Source: Candidatus Omnitrophota bacterium
GTDB taxonomy: Bacteria; Hinthialibacterota; Hinthialibacteria; JAKQFZ01
Length of the DNA: 6,400 nt
NCBI GenBank assembly: GCA_029558215.1
Contig: JAKQFZ010000099.1
Span: forward strand, 1-6,400
Direction: 5' to 3'
The position numbers and the translations under genes are program-made. Below, one piece after another: positions 4,706 to 6,400 of the stretch; within the stretch, counting starts at the first letter, position 1, and each line of letters starts with the position of its first letter. The notes beneath the pieces are model-generated. The model ran no database searches. It saw nothing but the letters and a program-made list of their open reading frames with translations, and was not told where the DNA came from.

Positions 4706-6400
4706 CTATTTGGGGTGCAAGGCGATTCGGGCGAGAAGGGAAACGATCTCCGGATCGAAGCGTTTTCCGGCGAGATTGCGCAAAAAGTTGATTGCTTCCT
4801 GAGGGGAGAGAGTGCGGTGACTGCCTCTGCCGGCGGTCAGGGCGACAAAAATGTCCGCAACAGCAATGATACGTGAGCCCAGAGGAATTGCCTGACCTCG
4901 AAGCCCGCCTGGATAGCCGCTTCCGTCGAAGTTCTCATGATGATGGCGTATCATTTTGACGATAGTCTCCGAAAGCCCCAGACTCCTTGCGATCTGAACA
5001 GACATATCGAGATGGCCTTCCATGTCTCGGACGATATCGTTCATGGCTGCGTCGCTTGTGTCTCGTTCTCGAACCCCGATGCCGCCAGCGTCGTGTAGAA
5101 GGGCTGCATATTTGAGATTCATCCGTGACTCATAGTCCAGACCCATTCTCGCGGCGATCTGCTCAGCGCACTCCGCCATCCTTTCGGTATGTCCAACCTT
5201 GTAAGGGTCCTTCATCTCGACAACATTGGCTATTGACTTGAGTGTGTTGAGCGTCAAGTGCTGTTGGGTTTCACAGAGCCGGGCATTGTTAAGTGCAATG
5301 ACCGACTGCTCGGTGACATACTGAAGAACTTCTCTGTCTCCAGGGGTAAAATCCTTTTCCTTGCCCGACACGGTGATGACTCCCAGAACATCTGACTCGA
5401 TCATGGGCATGGAAAGATAACGCTGAGAGGGATATGTTGACGCAGGATCGTTCTCAAATCTATGATCGTCTTTCCAGGAATTGACAATCAAGGGCGCGTA
5501 GTTCTCCCAGACCCATCCCGGGATGGATTCACCACTTCGCAGCGGTGCCGTGCCCACTTCATCCTTCTCAAGGTTGATCCAGACTCTCGGTTCCAGAAGA
5601 GTCCGTTCCTTGTTGATGAGCATAATGGAGCACTTGGTGACCTGAAGCGCCTGGAGAATCACCCGACCGATTCGGGACAGAAGATCCTGTTCCGTGATGG
5701 GATAGTTCATCAAGCGATGCATGGCGTGGATGCAGGTCAAGGCCAGCGCCTTTTGGTTCATCTTCTCAAAGATGATTGCATTGCTTATAGCGGCGCCTGC
5801 GCCTTCCATGAGCAATTGCAGGGCCCGGAATTTTACAGGAATATCCATGGTCGAGCGATCCGACAGGGCAACGATCAGAGCAAGCAACGATTGTGAACGG
5901 AGAATGGGAATCGCCAAGGCCTTTCCGTAATGGACGCCGTCGGTCTGTCCGGAAATCTCGAGAACCCACTTGGAAAGCAGATCATCCTGCGGCAGATCAA
6001 CCACAACTCCATCCCAATTCTGAATAGTCTGCTCATAGTCCCGAATTCGCAGACTCAAGGGATGATGCCGCAAACGGTCTTCAGCAATCCCCTGTGTTTG
6101 AAGCGGAGAAATGTGCAAGTCCTCATCCACCAGGAACAAGACTCCAATCGGGAGAGCAAGAACATTCAACGCCTCCGTCAAAACACGGTGCAGGAGGTCG
6201 TCGAGGCTCCGAGTGGACACCATTTGATCCCAAAGGGGTAACACCAACGAGGCGTCGTCATAGTCAGCGAGCGATTCAGACAACAGCGAGAGATACTCGG
6301 CGAACATCGCAACGGAGCAGTTCACCGACTGGACGTCTTTTGTCTCCTGGAAGCAGATAGCAAAGGAGCCATGATAGGTATCTCGGTAGAAGAAAGGGAT
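4706..6400 (-). CDS. Multi-GAF, HD-GYP-type signalling protein (5' end beyond the window)
   Basis: This is a cytoplasmic sensor/effector protein of which 564 residues are visible. The frame is open to base 6400, so the GTG at 6325 is internal and the N-terminus is missing. Fragment residues 1-50 look like the end of a GAF domain. A second GAF spans about 60-215 and a third about 220-375 (SGESIPGWVWENYAPLIV, then SMPMIESDVLGVITVSG). The HD-GYP domain fills 385-564: E395, H404, H436-D437, H463, HHE (487-489), DGSGYPGG (492-499), IPLGSRIIAVAD (505-516) and FDPEIV near the end. HD-GYP enzymes hydrolyse c-di-GMP or cGAMP through a metal centre, and those ligands are kept. The signature is altered, however: HDAGG (436-440) lacks the usual Lys of HDxGK, ADxxDAL is ADIFVAL (Val519 for Asp), and the segment between HD and H463 lacks the normal 'L.KPG.LT' pattern. 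Activity is therefore uncertain. It is followed after 81 bp by the glycosyltransferase. Confidence 0.93.
   Translation of the reverse strand: MPFFYRDTYHGSFAICFQETKDVQSVNCSVAMFAEYLSLLSESLADYDDASLVLPLWDQMVSTRSLDDLLHRVLTEALNVLALPIGVLFLVDEDLHISPLQTQGIAEDRLRHHPLSLRIRDYEQTIQNWDGVVVDLPQDDLLSKWVLEISGQTDGVHYGKALAIPILRSQSLLALIVALSDRSTMDIPVKFRALQLLMEGAGAAISNAIIFEKMNQKALALTCIHAMHRLMNYPITEQDLLSRIGRVILQALQVTKCSIMLINKERTLLEPRVWINLEKDEVGTAPLRSGESIPGWVWENYAPLIVNSWKDDHRFENDPASTYPSQRYLSMPMIESDVLGVITVSGKEKDFTPGDREVLQYVTEQSVIALNNARLCETQQHLTLNTLKSIANVVEMKDPYKVGHTERMAECAEQIAARMGLDYESRMNLKYAALLHDAGGIGVRERDTSDAAMNDIVRDMEGHLDMSVQIARSLGLSETIVKMIRHHHENFDGSGYPGGLRGQAIPLGSRIIAVADIFVALTAGRGSHRTLSPQEAINFLRNLAGKRFDPEIVSLLARIALHPK

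Noticed and set aside
4528..4791. Plus-strand open frame of 87 codons across the gap between the HD-GYP and glycosyltransferase genes
   Set aside because: Most of it is antisense to the ends of two real genes, with no ribosome binding site and a protein-like pattern that is not convincing.
5462..5896. Plus-strand open frame of 144 codons antisense to the GAF region
   Set aside because: It is opposite clear GAF-domain coding sequence and shows no family features; treated as a chance frame.
1..6400. Search for CRISPR arrays, tRNA or rRNA genes, insertion-sequence ends, defence genes or phage genes
   Set aside because: I saw no spaced direct repeats, cloverleaf-like sequence, transposase motifs or defence-type domains; nearly all bases are accounted for by four genes.

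Overview
The window is chromosomal DNA from a bacterium of roughly even base composition. It is gene-dense and carries no mobile element, repeat array or RNA gene that I can recognise. A bacterial Tgt of the preQ1-exchanging type, a multi-GAF HD-GYP signalling protein and a PMT-like membrane glycosyltransferase suggest a free-living Gram-negative-type bacterium, perhaps from a poorly sampled lineage. I cannot name the phylum from sequence alone.

Layout: bases 1-118 are a divergent intergenic region. It holds a forward promoter-like pair (TTCACA/TATACT), a reverse promoter-like pair (TTGACA/TAGATT), a small palindrome over both -35 boxes, and a strong Shine-Dalgarno with the first four codons of a gene leaving the left edge. 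Bases 119-2071 (+) encode a 650-residue polytopic GT-C glycosyltransferase of the PMT/GT39 type with a C-terminal soluble domain. Everything to its right is on the minus strand. Read 5' to 3' on that strand, it is a GAF/HD-GYP signalling protein whose N-terminus lies beyond base 6400, an 81-bp gap, a GT-B glycosyltransferase (4624-3254), and the tRNA-guanine transglycosylase gene tgt (3257-2046). The last two overlap as ATGA and are probably translationally coupled. The tgt and membrane glycosyltransferase genes converge and overlap by 26 bp at their 3' ends.

How the genes fit together: tgt is a housekeeping tRNA-modification gene (queuosine pathway) embedded between two sugar-transfer genes. 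The membrane GT-C enzyme would act at the outer face of the inner membrane on lipid-linked sugars. The GT-B enzyme would act in the cytoplasm on nucleotide sugars. The HD-GYP protein may link c-di-GMP or another signal to this locus, but its catalytic signature is altered (HDxGG instead of HDxGK, and Val for the second Asp of ADxxDAL). I see no convincing novel multi-gene system. The points most worth a second look are the degenerate HD-GYP signature, the coupling of a glycosyltransferase to tgt, the possible leaderless start of the GT-C gene within a symmetric divergent promoter, and the C-terminal tail of Tgt that runs into the convergent gene.
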